Assembly: GCA_030454085.1 (NCBI GenBank)
Contig: JAKDJD010000034.1
Location: 1-23,648 of the forward strand
Origin: Kocuria sp.
GTDB lineage: Bacteria; Actinomycetota; Actinomycetes; Actinomycetales; Micrococcaceae
Direction: 5' to 3'
Length of the DNA stretch: 23,648 bases
Of this stretch, positions 1 to 8,245 are shown piece after piece. The position numbers and the translations under genes are program-made. The notes beneath the pieces were generated by a model. That model was given only the letters and a program-made list of their open reading frames with translations. It was not told the DNA's origin and ran no database searches. Every line of letters begins with the position of its first letter. Positions within the stretch are counted from its first letter, which is position 1.

Positions 1-133
1 CCCACCTGTCCCCCCGGCCGCGGGCCACAACGGCGGGGCGCCCCATAATCGGGGGGCTGCGGCGCACCGCCTTGTGCTTACTCCAAGGTTAGCAACAGGA
101 AATTCTCATCGACAAGAGTCCGTGCGCCCTCCA

Positions 134-169
134 CGGGCGGCGCCGGGGAGTCTCCGCGGAGCTCGCCCG
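134..169 (-). terminator. possible hairpin terminator downstream of lysP
   Basis: Arms CGGGCG (134-139) and CGCCCG (164-169) are exact reverse complements, and the self-complementary CTCCGCGGAG lies between them. It sits about 40 nt past the stop codon of the minus-strand permease gene. No T-tract follows it on the minus strand, so a role as a terminator is weak inference. I see no gene in the rest of 1-207. Confidence 0.25.
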
Positions 170-207
170 CCGCGTCGCCCCCACGTCGGCTCGGGGCGTC
201 GGCCGGA

Positions 208-1689
208 TCAGGCGTCGGTCTTCTGAGGCTCCAGGGACTGCACATCGGCATCCATCAGGGCAACGGGCTTCGAACGGGTCACGAGCTTGTGCACCAGCCA
301 CACCAGGAGGAATACCGGCAGACCGATGTAGGAACTCAGCACATGGAACAGCTCACCGTTGAACACGGCCTGGTAATTCTGTCCCAGAATCACCACGATG
401 CAGAGCGCGAAGGCAACGATGGGCCCCAGCGGGAACAGGGGCGCCTTGTACGGGAGATCCTTCAGGTCATAACCCTGGGCGACGTAGGCGCGCCTGAATT
501 TGTAATGACACACCGCAATACCGACCCACACGATGAACCCCGAGAGGCCGGAGATGTTGACCAGCCACGTGTAGGCCGCGCCCTCGCCGATGACGGCTGT
601 GATGAACCCTGCCAGCCCCACCGAGGCGGTCGCGAGCAGAGCCGGCATGGGGACGCCGCGCTTGTTGACCTTGCGGAAGATCTTCGGGGCCTTGCCCTCC
701 AGCGCCAGCGACAGGAGCATGCGGGCGGAGGCATACAGGCCAGAGTTTCCGGCGGAGAGGATCGCCGTGAGGATCACGGCGTTCATCAACGAGGCGGCGA
801 ATGCGATGCCGGCCCGCTCGAAAACAAGAGTGAAGGGCGAGAACGCGATATCGGACTCGTTGCTTCGCAACAGATTCGGATCGGTGTAGGGAATCAGAAA
901 ACCGATCACGATGATGGCGCCGACGTAGAAGAGCATGATGCGCCAGAAAACCGAGCGCAGGGCCTTGGGGACGTCCCGCCGGGGGTTCTCGGCCTCACCG
1001 GCCGCGACACCGATCATCTCGGTCCCTTGGAAAGAGAACCCCGCAATCATGAAGACGGAGATGATCGACAGGAAACCACCGTTGAAGGGGGCTTCCCTCT
1101 CGGTCCAGTTCGAGAAGCCCGGAGAATCGCCGCCGAGGATCCCGAAAATCATCAGGACGCCGGCCACCAGGAAAACGATGACCGCCGCGACCTTGATCGC
1201 GGCCAACCAGAATTCTCCTTCGCCGTACGCGCGCGAGGACATGGCGTTCAAGGCCGTGAGAAGGACCAGGAAGACGCCGGCCCAGACCCAGCCGGGGACG
1301 TCCGGAAGCCAGAAGGACATGATGAGACCAGCAGCCACCAATTCCGCCGCAACCGTGATCGCCCAGTTGAACCAGTAGTTCCACCCCATGGCGAAGCCGA
1401 AGGAGGGGCTGACGAACCGCGTCGCGTAGCTCTGGAAGGATCCCGCGATGGGAAGGTGGGCGGCCATTTCGCCGAGCGACTGCATGAGCAGCAGGACCAT
1501 GATTCCGATCACGGCATAGGCGGCCAACGCACCGCCCGGGCCGGCGCTGGCGATCGTGCCGCCGGAGGCGAGAAAGAGACCGGTCCCGATGGCGCCGCCA
1601 ATCGCGATCATCTGCATATGACGATTGCGGAGGCCGCGCTTGAGGCCTTCTGATGTGAAGGATTCCAGCTTGTCGTCACTACTGGACAC
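208..1689 (-). CDS. lysP: lysine-specific permease-like APC amino acid transporter
   Basis: Predicted inner-membrane amino acid:proton symporter of 493 residues, the usual length for the amino acid-polyamine-organocation family. The N-terminus has the GLKR-x-LRNRHMQMIAIGGAIGTGLF segment that opens this family. Remembered E. coli LysP matches along the whole length: the GFAMGWNYWFNWA region (about residue 98), FSFQGTEMIGVAAGE (about 218), AVILTAILSAGNSGLYAS (about 305), HYKFRRAYVAQGYDLKDLPYKA (about 395) and a C-terminal ILGQNYQAF-like stretch. About 12 hydrophobic segments are visible. The start is GTG, with a G-rich SD-like GGGGG about 5 nt upstream. The gene stands alone, 189 bp downstream of tpx, with hairpins between them. 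Lysine is the likely substrate from overall similarity to LysP; another cationic amino acid cannot be excluded. Confidence 0.88.
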   Translation of the reverse strand: MSSSDDKLESFTSEGLKRGLRNRHMQMIAIGGAIGTGLFLASGGTIASAGPGGALAAYAVIGIMVLLLMQSLGEMAAHLPIAGSFQSYATRFVSPSFGFAMGWNYWFNWAITVAAELVAAGLIMSFWLPDVPGWVWAGVFLVLLTALNAMSSRAYGEGEFWLAAIKVAAVIVFLVAGVLMIFGILGGDSPGFSNWTEREAPFNGGFLSIISVFMIAGFSFQGTEMIGVAAGEAENPRRDVPKALRSVFWRIMLFYVGAIIVIGFLIPYTDPNLLRSNESDIAFSPFTLVFERAGIAFAASLMNAVILTAILSAGNSGLYASARMLLSLALEGKAPKIFRKVNKRGVPMPALLATASVGLAGFITAVIGEGAAYTWLVNISGLSGFIVWVGIAVCHYKFRRAYVAQGYDLKDLPYKAPLFPLGPIVAFALCIVVILGQNYQAVFNGELFHVLSSYIGLPVFLLVWLVHKLVTRSKPVALMDADVQSLEPQKTDA

Positions 1690-1743
1690 GAATACCCCCG
1701 AGGGTCGAACGCCAAAGTCAAACTAGGTTACCACCGGATCCGT

Positions 1744-1794
1744 GAGTTGCGGCGGTTTCCGGGACGAGGCCGGGCGCATCGATCCCCGCAACTC
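1744..1794. repeat. 9-bp perfect inverted repeat between lysP and tpx
   Basis: GAGTTGCGG (1744-1752) and CCGCAACTC (1786-1794) are exact reverse complements separated by 33 nt. The element lies upstream of lysP on its strand and downstream of the tpx hairpin. It could be a 5'-leader structure of lysP, a protein site or part of a double terminator. The sequence does not decide between these. Confidence 0.4.
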
Positions 1795-1812
1795 GGCGGC
1801 TACCTGGGCAAA

Positions 1813-1856
1813 CGAATGGCCCGCCACGGCGCCTGAGCGCCGGTGCGAGCCATTCG
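1813..1856 (-). terminator. large stem-loop downstream of tpx (probable terminator)
   Basis: Outer arms CGAATGGC (1813-1820) and GCCATTCG (1849-1856) pair exactly. Inside them CGGCGC (1827-1832) and GCGCCG (1837-1842) pair around a 4-nt loop, with a symmetric 6/6 internal loop between the two stems. It begins 22 nt past the tpx stop codon. On the minus strand the stem is followed only by a short TTT, so termination may be imperfect or factor-aided. Confidence 0.55.
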
Positions 1857-1878
1857 GAAAACCGGTTCGGCGGGGTGC

Positions 1879-2379
1879 CTAGCCGCGCGCGGCAGCCATG
1901 GCCGAGTCGTAGTCCGGTTCCTCACCGATCTCGAGGACCAGCTGGGTGTGGACGACTTCGCCCCGCGGGCTGATGACGACGACAGAGCGCGCCAGGAGCC
2001 CCTCCATCGGGCCATCGGTGATGCGCACGCCGTAGTCGTCTCCGAAAGTCGAGCGGAAACCCGACGCCGTGACGACATTGTCGATGCCCTCGGCACCGCA
2101 GAAGCGGCCGAGGGCGAACGGAAGATCGTTCGACACGCATACCACGGACACGTTCTCGAGGCCGGCGGCCTCCTCATTGAACCTGCGGACGCTGGCCGCG
2201 CAGACTCCCGTGTCCACCGAGGGGAAGATGTTCAGGACGATGGTCTGTCCCTCGAAATCGTTCTCGGTGACCTCGCCGAGATCCGTCCCGGCCAAGGTGA
2301 ATGCTGGCGGCGTCGTCCCGGTTTCGGGCAGTTCGCCCGAGGTCTGAGTGGGGTTGCCCTGGAAGGTGATTTCAGCCAT
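1879..2379 (-). CDS. tpx: thiol peroxidase (atypical 2-Cys peroxiredoxin)
   Basis: Cytoplasmic peroxiredoxin of 166 residues that reduces hydrogen and alkyl peroxides with electrons from thioredoxin. The peroxidatic centre is [11 protein letters not shown], with Cys60 preceded by the Pro53 and Thr57 expected of peroxiredoxins. The resolving cysteine is Cys94 in GRFCGAEGI, the spacing typical of Tpx. Arg132 in LLARSVVVI fits the conserved active-site arginine. A further Cys81 is present. Length matches the family. The start is ATG with AGAGGA about 6 nt upstream. The gene lies 49 bp downstream of sufE on the same strand, so it may be co-transcribed with sseA-sufE; a large hairpin ends it. Confidence 0.95.
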   Translation of the reverse strand: MAEITFQGNPTQTSGELPETGTTPPAFTLAGTDLGEVTENDFEGQTIVLNIFPSVDTGVCAASVRRFNEEAAGLENVSVVCVSNDLPFALGRFCGAEGIDNVVTASGFRSTFGDDYGVRITDGPMEGLLARSVVVISPRGEVVHTQLVLEIGEEPDYDSAMAAARG

Positions 2380-2428
2380 GTGTATTCCTCTGTCTCGTGA
2401 CGTCGTTGTGCTCGGCGATGTATGGCGC

Positions 2429-2872
2429 CTAGTTGGTCTTCTCGGCTACCTGGCGCTGGATGCGGGACAGCATGCCGCTCATCCCATTCAACCTCAAAGG
2501 GCTCACGGCCTGTGTGAGGGAGAGCCTCAACGGCAGGTCGGAGGGGACGCCCGCGACGACGTCGGCCGACGCGCCGTCGAGCCCCTCCTGCAGGATCCCG
2601 GCGAAACCACGGGTCGTCGGAGCCTCCGGCGGGGCGGAGAAGTACAACCGCACGGTGTCATCGTCCTCGACCTCGGTGACCAAAAAGATCGGCGACTGAC
2701 ACTCGGGAACCGGCTCCAGAAGTTCAGGGTGGTCCTGAAACCTGGACGGCAGTTCCGGCAGGCCATTGCTGAATTCGAGGAGGAGCTGCAGACGGTCCTG
2801 CGGCGGCAGTTCCGCGAATTCGTCCACGATCTCCTGAAGTGCTGCGGGGAGTTCGGTTGCGGTCTGGGTCAT
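2429..2872 (-). CDS. SufE-family Fe-S assembly sulfur acceptor
   Basis: SufE/CsdE-type protein of 147 residues. Proteins of this family take persulfide sulfur from a cysteine desulfurase and pass it to the SUF scaffold. The reactive cysteine is Cys58 in VPECQSPIF, the conserved loop of the family. Arg88 in TTRGFAGIL and the C-terminal [15 protein letters not shown] helix are also typical. The ATG start overlaps the upstream sulfurtransferase stop as ATGA, which decides this start over longer frames and implies translational coupling. The same sulfurtransferase-SufE pairing occurs in Mycobacterium (sseA with its SufE-like neighbour). Transfer of sulfur between the rhodanese and SufE is inferred from this arrangement. 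Confidence 0.9.
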   Translation of the reverse strand: MTQTATELPAALQEIVDEFAELPPQDRLQLLLEFSNGLPELPSRFQDHPELLEPVPECQSPIFLVTEVEDDDTVRLYFSAPPEAPTTRGFAGILQEGLDGASADVVAGVPSDLPLRLSLTQAVSPLRLNGMSGMLSRIQRQVAEKTN

Positions 2873-3774
2873 GATGCTGCGGGGGCCTCTCCTGGTTCGT
2901 CGCCCTGAACGATGGGCACGCGCACGGCGTTGCCCCATTCCGTCCAGGAACCGTCGTAATTGCGGACATTGTCGAAGCCGAGCAGGTGCTCGAGCACGAA
3001 CCACGTGTGGCTCGATCGTTCACCGATGCGGCAGTAGGCAATGATGTCCTGATTCGGTTCGAGTCCCAGTTCCTGCTGATAAATGGTTCGCAGTTCGTCG
3101 GCGGACTTGAAGGTTCCGTCCTCGTTGGCCGCACGGGCCCAGGGCACGGAGCGTGCGGTAGGAATGTGGCCGCCGCGCAACGCCCCCTCCTCGGGGTAGT
3201 TCGGCATGTGGGTTCGGCGACCCGTGTATTCGTCGTCGCTGCGGACGTCGATCATGGGCACCGTGCCGATGCTCTCGCGGACCTGGGGCAGGTAGGCGCG
3301 AATGCGCGCGTCGTCGCGAGCGACCACCGGATACTCACCGGGAGCGGGCGAAGGAACCTCGGTCGTGGTCTCGCGCCCTTCCTCGATCCACTTGGCCCGT
3401 CCGCCGTCCATGAGGCGAACGTCTTCGTGCCCGAACAGCGTGAACACCCACAGTGCGTAGGCGGCCCACCAATTCGACTTGTCGCCGTAGACCACAATGG
3501 TCGAGTCCCGGCCAATGCCCTTGTCCGACATGAGCCGCGCGAAGGCCTCGCCGTCCACGTAATCGCGCGTCACCGGGTCGTTGAGCTCCGTATGCCAATC
3601 GACCTTGACCGCGCCCGGGATGTGCCCCGTCTCGTAGAGGAGCACGTCCTCGTCGCTCTCTACGACCACAACGTCCGGGTCCTTGGCGTGCTCCGCGACC
3701 CACTCCGTGCTCACGAGTCGTCCCGGATGCGCATAGGCGGTGAACTTCGCACTGGTGTCATTCGGTACTGGCAC
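2869..3774 (-). CDS. sseA: tandem-rhodanese sulfurtransferase (SseA-like)
   Basis: Thiosulfate or 3-mercaptopyruvate sulfurtransferase of 301 residues with two rhodanese domains. The N-terminal domain (about 15-135) has [11 protein letters not shown] and, at the equivalent of the catalytic loop, [10 protein letters not shown] with Asp98 instead of Cys, so it is structural. The C-terminal domain (about 160-285) carries the active loop [13 protein letters not shown] with catalytic Cys248, and [14 protein letters not shown] before it. The start is GTG with GGAGGA 4-5 nt upstream. The downstream sufE start overlaps its stop by 4 bp. The CRIGERS loop resembles the thiosulfate type, but the sulfur donor cannot be decided by eye. 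Confidence 0.92.
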   Translation of the reverse strand: MPVPNDTSAKFTAYAHPGRLVSTEWVAEHAKDPDVVVVESDEDVLLYETGHIPGAVKVDWHTELNDPVTRDYVDGEAFARLMSDKGIGRDSTIVVYGDKSNWWAAYALWVFTLFGHEDVRLMDGGRAKWIEEGRETTTEVPSPAPGEYPVVARDDARIRAYLPQVRESIGTVPMIDVRSDDEYTGRRTHMPNYPEEGALRGGHIPTARSVPWARAANEDGTFKSADELRTIYQQELGLEPNQDIIAYCRIGERSSHTWFVLEHLLGFDNVRNYDGSWTEWGNAVRVPIVQGDEPGEAPAAS

Positions 3775-3893
3775 TTTTCCTCCATCGGATCGTGGGAATT
3801 CTTCTTGAGGGAACGCGCGCGGCGACCTCTGTTATTCCCGAATCTACAGCTTTCGCCCGCGAGACGCTTGGGGTCATGTTTCGCACTGTGACA

Positions 3894-3909
3894 GGTGCTT
3901 ACCCGCACC
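3894..3909. promoter_or_regulatory. small dyad in the divergent sseA / flavin-operon spacer
   Basis: GGTGC (3894-3898) and GCACC (3905-3909) form a 5-bp dyad around a 6-nt spacer. It lies near the middle of the 251-bp gap between two divergent units. It is short enough to arise by chance and is offered only as a candidate operator. On the minus strand a TTGACC hexamer follows, but I could not pair it with a convincing -10. Confidence 0.2.
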
Positions 3910-4025
3910 GGTCAAAGGCTCCTACGCTGAAATTCCAGTCAGACAGACCGTCGGGAACGACGAGAGCCACTCCCCTCGCCGAATTCCGAATGAGAGACAC
4001 CCGAACGTTTCGAACGAGGAGCAGG

Positions 4026-5357
4026 ATGAGCCAGCGTCAAGTGCACCTTGCGGCACATTTCCCCGGTGTCAACAACACCACCGTGTGGTCGGATCCCCAG
4101 TCCGGCTCCAACATAGATTTTTCCAGCTTCGAGCACTTCGGTCGGGCGGCCGAACGCGGCCTGTTCGACTTCGTGTTCCTGGCGGAAGGCCTTCGTCTGC
4201 GAGAGCACAAGGGCAAGGTCTTCGACCTGGACACCGTGGGCCGTCCGGAGACCGTCACGGTCCTCTCGGCCCTGTCCGCCGTGACCCGCCGTCTCGGTCT
4301 GGTGGGAACCCTCAGCGCGACTTTCAACGAGCCTTACGATCTGGCCCGCAAGCTGGCGACTCTCGACCACGTCTCCGCGGGGCGGGCCGGCTGGAACGTG
4401 GTGACCACGAATGATGCATTCACCGGTGAGAACTTCCGTCGTGGCGGGTACCTGGATCGTGCGGACAGATACCGCAGGGCCGTGGACTTCATCCATGCGG
4501 CACGCAGCATGTGGGATTCGGACGCGGGACCCTTCGATTTCTCATCCGAATTCTTCTCGATCTCCGGAGACTTCCCGGTACCCACGAGCCCGCAGACCCA
4601 CCCGGTTCTTTTCCAGGCCGGTGACTCACCGGAGGGCCGCGACTTCGCGTGCGCCAATGCCGACGCCATCTTCACCCGTCACTCCGGGCTCGAGGACGGC
4701 AAGGATTTCTACGCCGACATCACCGAGCGTCTCGCCCGATTCGGGCGGTCCGAGGACGACCTGAAGGTTTACCCGGGGGTCACCTTCATCATTGGTGACA
4801 CCCACGAGGCCGCGGCCGAACGGTCACGTTCGGTCGCCTACCAGCAGGTCTCGGGACCAGGTGCTATCGCGTTCCTCGAACGGCAATGGGGCAAGGACCT
4901 GAGCTCCTACGACCCGAACGGTCCCCTGCCGGACATCGAGCCCGACGACGGTTCGGGCAATCTTTCGCAGGGAAGGGTCCAGCACGTCAAGGATCCACGC
5001 CCTCTGATCGAGGAGTGGCGGAAGCTGGCCAGGGACAAGAACCTGTCGATCCGCGACCTCGTCGTCGAGGTCTCCGCACAACACGCGTTCGTGGGAACCC
5101 CCGATGAGATCGCCGCACGCATGGACGAATACGTCCAGGAGCGCGCCGCCGACGGGTTCATACTGATTCCGCACCTGACCCCCGGTGGACTCGACGAATT
5201 CGTCGACACCGTGGTCCCGGCGCTTCAGGCCCGCGGTGTCTACCGGGACGAGTACCCCGGCGATACCCTCCGCGACAGCATGGGCCTCCCCGGACCCACG
5301 CCGGCGGGCCAGTGGGCGGCCGCGCGGGAAGCCTCCGATCAGCCAGTTGGAAAGTAG
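4026..5357 (+). CDS. NtaA/SnaA/DszA-family FMN-dependent monooxygenase
   Basis: Luciferase-like flavin monooxygenase of 443 residues. This family oxidises substrates such as nitrilotriacetate, dibenzothiophene sulfone or S-modified cysteines with FMNH2 and O2, the reduced flavin coming from a partner reductase. Family landmarks visible are HLAAHFPGVNN at the N-terminus, AERGLFDFVFLAEG (about 40), ATFNEPYDLARKLATLDHVSAGRAGWNVVTT (about 100-130), PVLFQAGDSPEGRDFA (about 195) and FVGTPDEIAARMDEYV (about 360). The ATG was chosen because GAGGAG lies just upstream and homology begins there, although the frame stays open for 78 codons before it. It heads a three-gene operon. The substrate is unknown. 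The divergent sulfurtransferase gene makes a sulfur compound conceivable, but this is only inference. Confidence 0.88.
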   Translation: MSQRQVHLAAHFPGVNNTTVWSDPQSGSNIDFSSFEHFGRAAERGLFDFVFLAEGLRLREHKGKVFDLDTVGRPETVTVLSALSAVTRRLGLVGTLSATFNEPYDLARKLATLDHVSAGRAGWNVVTTNDAFTGENFRRGGYLDRADRYRRAVDFIHAARSMWDSDAGPFDFSSEFFSISGDFPVPTSPQTHPVLFQAGDSPEGRDFACANADAIFTRHSGLEDGKDFYADITERLARFGRSEDDLKVYPGVTFIIGDTHEAAAERSRSVAYQQVSGPGAIAFLERQWGKDLSSYDPNGPLPDIEPDDGSGNLSQGRVQHVKDPRPLIEEWRKLARDKNLSIRDLVVEVSAQHAFVGTPDEIAARMDEYVQERAADGFILIPHLTPGGLDEFVDTVVPALQARGVYRDEYPGDTLRDSMGLPGPTPAGQWAAAREASDQPVGK

Positions 5358-5367
5358 GAAAGACATC

Positions 5368-6315
5368 ATGAACTTGCCTCTTGCCGTGGCCATTGCCCCG
5401 CAGGCGACCACGGAATTCGACGCACTCGCCTCTGTGGTCCGGCACGCGGATTCGACGGTCGATGGAGAGCTCCCGGTCCGGTGGCTGGTGCTTCGAGACG
5501 ATTTCCTGTCGGGTGCGGATGCCCTGACGGTCTCGGCGTGGCTCGCCCCACAGTCGGAGGGCATCGAGCTGGTTCCGGAGGTTCCGGTCACCCACAACGA
5601 GCCCTTTCACGTCTCGACGGCCACGGCTACGCTCGACTTCGCGTCGACGGGTCGGGCCGGGTACTCCCCTTCGGTCCAGACCGATGCCTCCGCCGCGGAC
5701 GCCGTCGGCAGGCGTTCCGCGGCCGATCCGGATGCGGCCTGGCGTGAAGCCGGCGACATCGACGACGTCGTCCACCGCCTGTGGGCTTCTTGGGAACCCG
5801 ATGCAGTCATCCGCGACGAGGCCACGGGTCGCTTCATCGATCGGGACAAAGTGCACTACGTGGACTTCACGGGCACCGATTCCGTCGGCGGCGAATTCAC
5901 CGTCAAGGGGCCCTCGATCACTCCTCGGCCGCCGCGCGGCGAGCTGCCGGTCCTCGTTCGCGTGTCCGACGACGCATCCGCGCGGGCCGCGGCGCGGTTC
6001 GCCGACGTCGCCGTACTGGACGCCGATGCGTTCACGGACGCCGCGACCGGTCGACGCCTGCTCGACGCGGTCGCGACCGGTCCTGCCCGCCCAACGGTGT
6101 TGCTGTCCGTGGCGCTGACCGAAGAGGGACGGACCGCTCGTGGCGAGGCCACGGCCTCGGTCCTGTCCGCCTTGGTGGACGAGGCGAATGAGCTGGTGGG
6201 AATCGAGTCTGCAGTGGAGACCACGGACGTCGCCGGCGTCGAGGGGATCCTTCTCGATGCTCCCACGCCCGAAGCCGCCGTCGCGGCGCTGTCCGGTGGC
6301 GAGCGGGCGAACTGA
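5368..6315 (+). CDS. short divergent luciferase-like monooxygenase family protein
   Basis: Protein of 315 residues starting at an ATG with AGGAAAG a few nt upstream, 10 nt after the preceding stop. It aligns by eye with its upstream neighbour: TATLDFASTGRAGYSPSV matches ATLDHVSAGRAGWNVV, and the block AWREAGDIDDVVHRLWASW through GPSITPRPPRGELPVLVRVSDDASARAAARFADVAVLD matches the neighbour's YRRAVDFIHAARSMWDSD through QTHPVLFQAGDSPEGRDFACANADAIF. It is about 130 residues shorter and much more divergent. It could be a non-catalytic subunit like LuxB, an independent oxidoreductase, or a degenerating duplicate. The reading frame is intact and sits in a tight operon, which argues against decay. 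Confidence 0.75.
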   Translation: MNLPLAVAIAPQATTEFDALASVVRHADSTVDGELPVRWLVLRDDFLSGADALTVSAWLAPQSEGIELVPEVPVTHNEPFHVSTATATLDFASTGRAGYSPSVQTDASAADAVGRRSAADPDAAWREAGDIDDVVHRLWASWEPDAVIRDEATGRFIDRDKVHYVDFTGTDSVGGEFTVKGPSITPRPPRGELPVLVRVSDDASARAAARFADVAVLDADAFTDAATGRRLLDAVATGPARPTVLLSVALTEEGRTARGEATASVLSALVDEANELVGIESAVETTDVAGVEGILLDAPTPEAAVAALSGGERAN

Positions 6316-6316
6316 C

Positions 6317-8245
6317 GTGAGCGCCACGATCGTCTTCGTGGGAGGCGGCCCGAAGACCACGGGGATCCTTCTGTCCCTCGCGGCCTCCCTGCGCTCGGAT
6401 TCCTCACGCGGCGGTCCTTTGGACATCCATGTGATCGACCCGTACCGGGTCGGCGGCGGTCGGATTTGGCGACACGAGCAGTCCCCGACGCTGTGGATGA
6501 ATTCCGTCGCTCGAGACGTCACTATCTTCCCGGATTCCGATGCCTCTCTGTCCGCCGCCCCCGTGACCGGCCCCGACCTCGCGACCTGGGTCGCACGTGA
6601 AGGCCGCGATGAATTGGAGCGGCGAGGACTCGGTCCTGACGCCGACCGGCTGGCCCCGAACAGTTTCGCCCCGCGACAGGTTCAGGCCGCCTATTTGTCC
6701 TGGGCCTTCGACCGAGCCATCGCACACATGCCCGAGAACGTGCGCGTCCACGTGCACCGCTCGACCGCGTCCCGCATCGTGCCCTCGGAGGGGCGGCGCA
6801 GGGTCGTCCTGGACGGCCCTGGGGGCGAGGATGGCATCACCGCAGACGTGGTGGTCCTGGCCCAGGGGTTCATCGAAATCATGGACGACCCGGACACCAC
6901 GGCCATGAAGTCCGCGGCCGAGCGGCACGGGCTGACCTACATCGCTCCCGGATACACCGCCGACGTCGATCTCTCTTCCCTGCTCCCCGGCCAGGACGTG
7001 CTCGTGCGCGGGTTCGGGCTGGCCTTCGTGGACGCGATGATGATGCTGACCGAGGACCGGGGCGGAGTCTTCCGTGGGGAGGGCAAGGGCACGCGGTACG
7101 TGCCGTCGGGCCGGGAGCCGATCCTGTGGGTCGGCTCCCGCCGAGGCGTGCCCTACCGCTCCAAGCTCGGCTATCTTCCCGAAGGAATGCGCGTCGGTCC
7201 GACCCGCTACATGACGCGGGAAAATGCGGCGTCGTTGGCCACAGAGCGCGACGCCGACGCGCGGGCGGCGCTGAGCATTCAGGGCGACATCATGCCGCTG
7301 GTCGATATGGAATTGTTCGTTGCCCACTATTCCGAACTGGCGTACCGGCACCCGGAGCGCGTCAACTTCGACAGCGACGACGTCCGGGACAAGGGCGACG
7401 AGTGGTGCGCCCTGTTCCTTGAGGGCCGCACGGACGATGCAGCCGACGCCCGTGCTGCAGCCGATGACTGGGCCCGGGAGCACACGCCCGATCCGCGGGA
7501 TCATTACGATCTCGACAGCATAGACCGCCCTCTGAGGGGCATGGAATTCGGAAGCGTCGCCGACGTCGAGAGCACGGTTGCCCAGCACGTACGCCAGGAC
7601 ATCGATCGCGCCGCCGACCCGGCGTGGTCCCAAGACTCGGCGCGCTTCCATGCGCTCGTCGGGGCCTACTACGTGGTCCGTGAACTCGTGAGCCAAGGTG
7701 CTTTCTCGGCCGAGGACAGGATCCGGAATTTCGACGCCGGGTTCCACAGCCTGTTCTCCTATATCGCCTCCGGTCCCCCGCCGCAGAGGCTCGAGAACCT
7801 GCTTGCCCTCCACCGGGCCGGGCTGGTCCGATTCCTGGGCCCCGACATGGAAGTGGGGCTGCGCCACGGCCGCTTCGAAACGACTGCGGGTTCCTGCCCA
7901 GAGACCGTCTCGGCTCCGAGCCTGTTCGACGCGCGATTGGCCAGGATCAGCGCCGAGCGGGCCAAGGACGAACTCCTCCGGGATCTCATCGACCGAGGCG
8001 AGCTCAGGCTCGAGAGCAGCGGTGGAGCGGCCGCAAAGTTGCTGATCGATTCGACCAACCGCGCCCTCGACGCCTCCGGCGAGCCTCAGGACGATCTCCT
8101 CATGGTGGGCCCATCGGTCGCCGGTTCGGTCGAGGAAGCCTTCACGCGGCCGGGAACCGACGCCCACGTATTCCGGGACAACGAACGGCTCGCACAGCGG
8201 CTGCTGACCACGGTGCAGCTCGCATCGCCGGCAGGGGTTTCCTGA
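6317..8245 (+). CDS. FAD/NAD(P)-binding protein (HpyO/NAD_binding_9 type)
   Basis: Flavoprotein-like protein of 642 residues. The N-terminus TIVFVGGGPKTTGILLSLA is a Rossmann dinucleotide-binding fold with the GGGPKTTG variant (residues 9-16) typical of the FAD-NAD(P)-binding family PF13454. DIHVIDPYRVGGGRIWRHEQS ends the first strand-helix-strand unit, and ITADVVVLAQGF (about 175-190) is the usual second FAD strand. LPGQDVLVRGFGLAFVDAMMML (about 232-250) may form another nucleotide-binding turn. The GTG start falls one nt after the upstream stop, indicating coupling; no strong SD is visible. It may reduce flavin for the luciferase-like pair or modify the same substrate; neither is shown. It is the last gene of the operon. 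Confidence 0.8.
   Translation: MSATIVFVGGGPKTTGILLSLAASLRSDSSRGGPLDIHVIDPYRVGGGRIWRHEQSPTLWMNSVARDVTIFPDSDASLSAAPVTGPDLATWVAREGRDELERRGLGPDADRLAPNSFAPRQVQAAYLSWAFDRAIAHMPENVRVHVHRSTASRIVPSEGRRRVVLDGPGGEDGITADVVVLAQGFIEIMDDPDTTAMKSAAERHGLTYIAPGYTADVDLSSLLPGQDVLVRGFGLAFVDAMMMLTEDRGGVFRGEGKGTRYVPSGREPILWVGSRRGVPYRSKLGYLPEGMRVGPTRYMTRENAASLATERDADARAALSIQGDIMPLVDMELFVAHYSELAYRHPERVNFDSDDVRDKGDEWCALFLEGRTDDAADARAAADDWAREHTPDPRDHYDLDSIDRPLRGMEFGSVADVESTVAQHVRQDIDRAADPAWSQDSARFHALVGAYYVVRELVSQGAFSAEDRIRNFDAGFHSLFSYIASGPPPQRLENLLALHRAGLVRFLGPDMEVGLRHGRFETTAGSCPETVSAPSLFDARLARISAERAKDELLRDLIDRGELRLESSGGAAAKLLIDSTNRALDASGEPQDDLLMVGPSVAGSVEEAFTRPGTDAHVFRDNERLAQRLLTTVQLASPAGVS

Noticed and set aside
289..1653. 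Long plus-strand open frame opposite lysP
   Set aside because: Its protein is rich in charged, Gln and His residues with no motif, as expected opposite a GC-rich membrane-protein gene; the permease strand is certain.
3792..4025. 78-codon upstream extension of the luciferase-like gene
   Set aside because: Similarity begins at the ATG at 4026, which has its own SD; the extension crosses the divergent promoter region.
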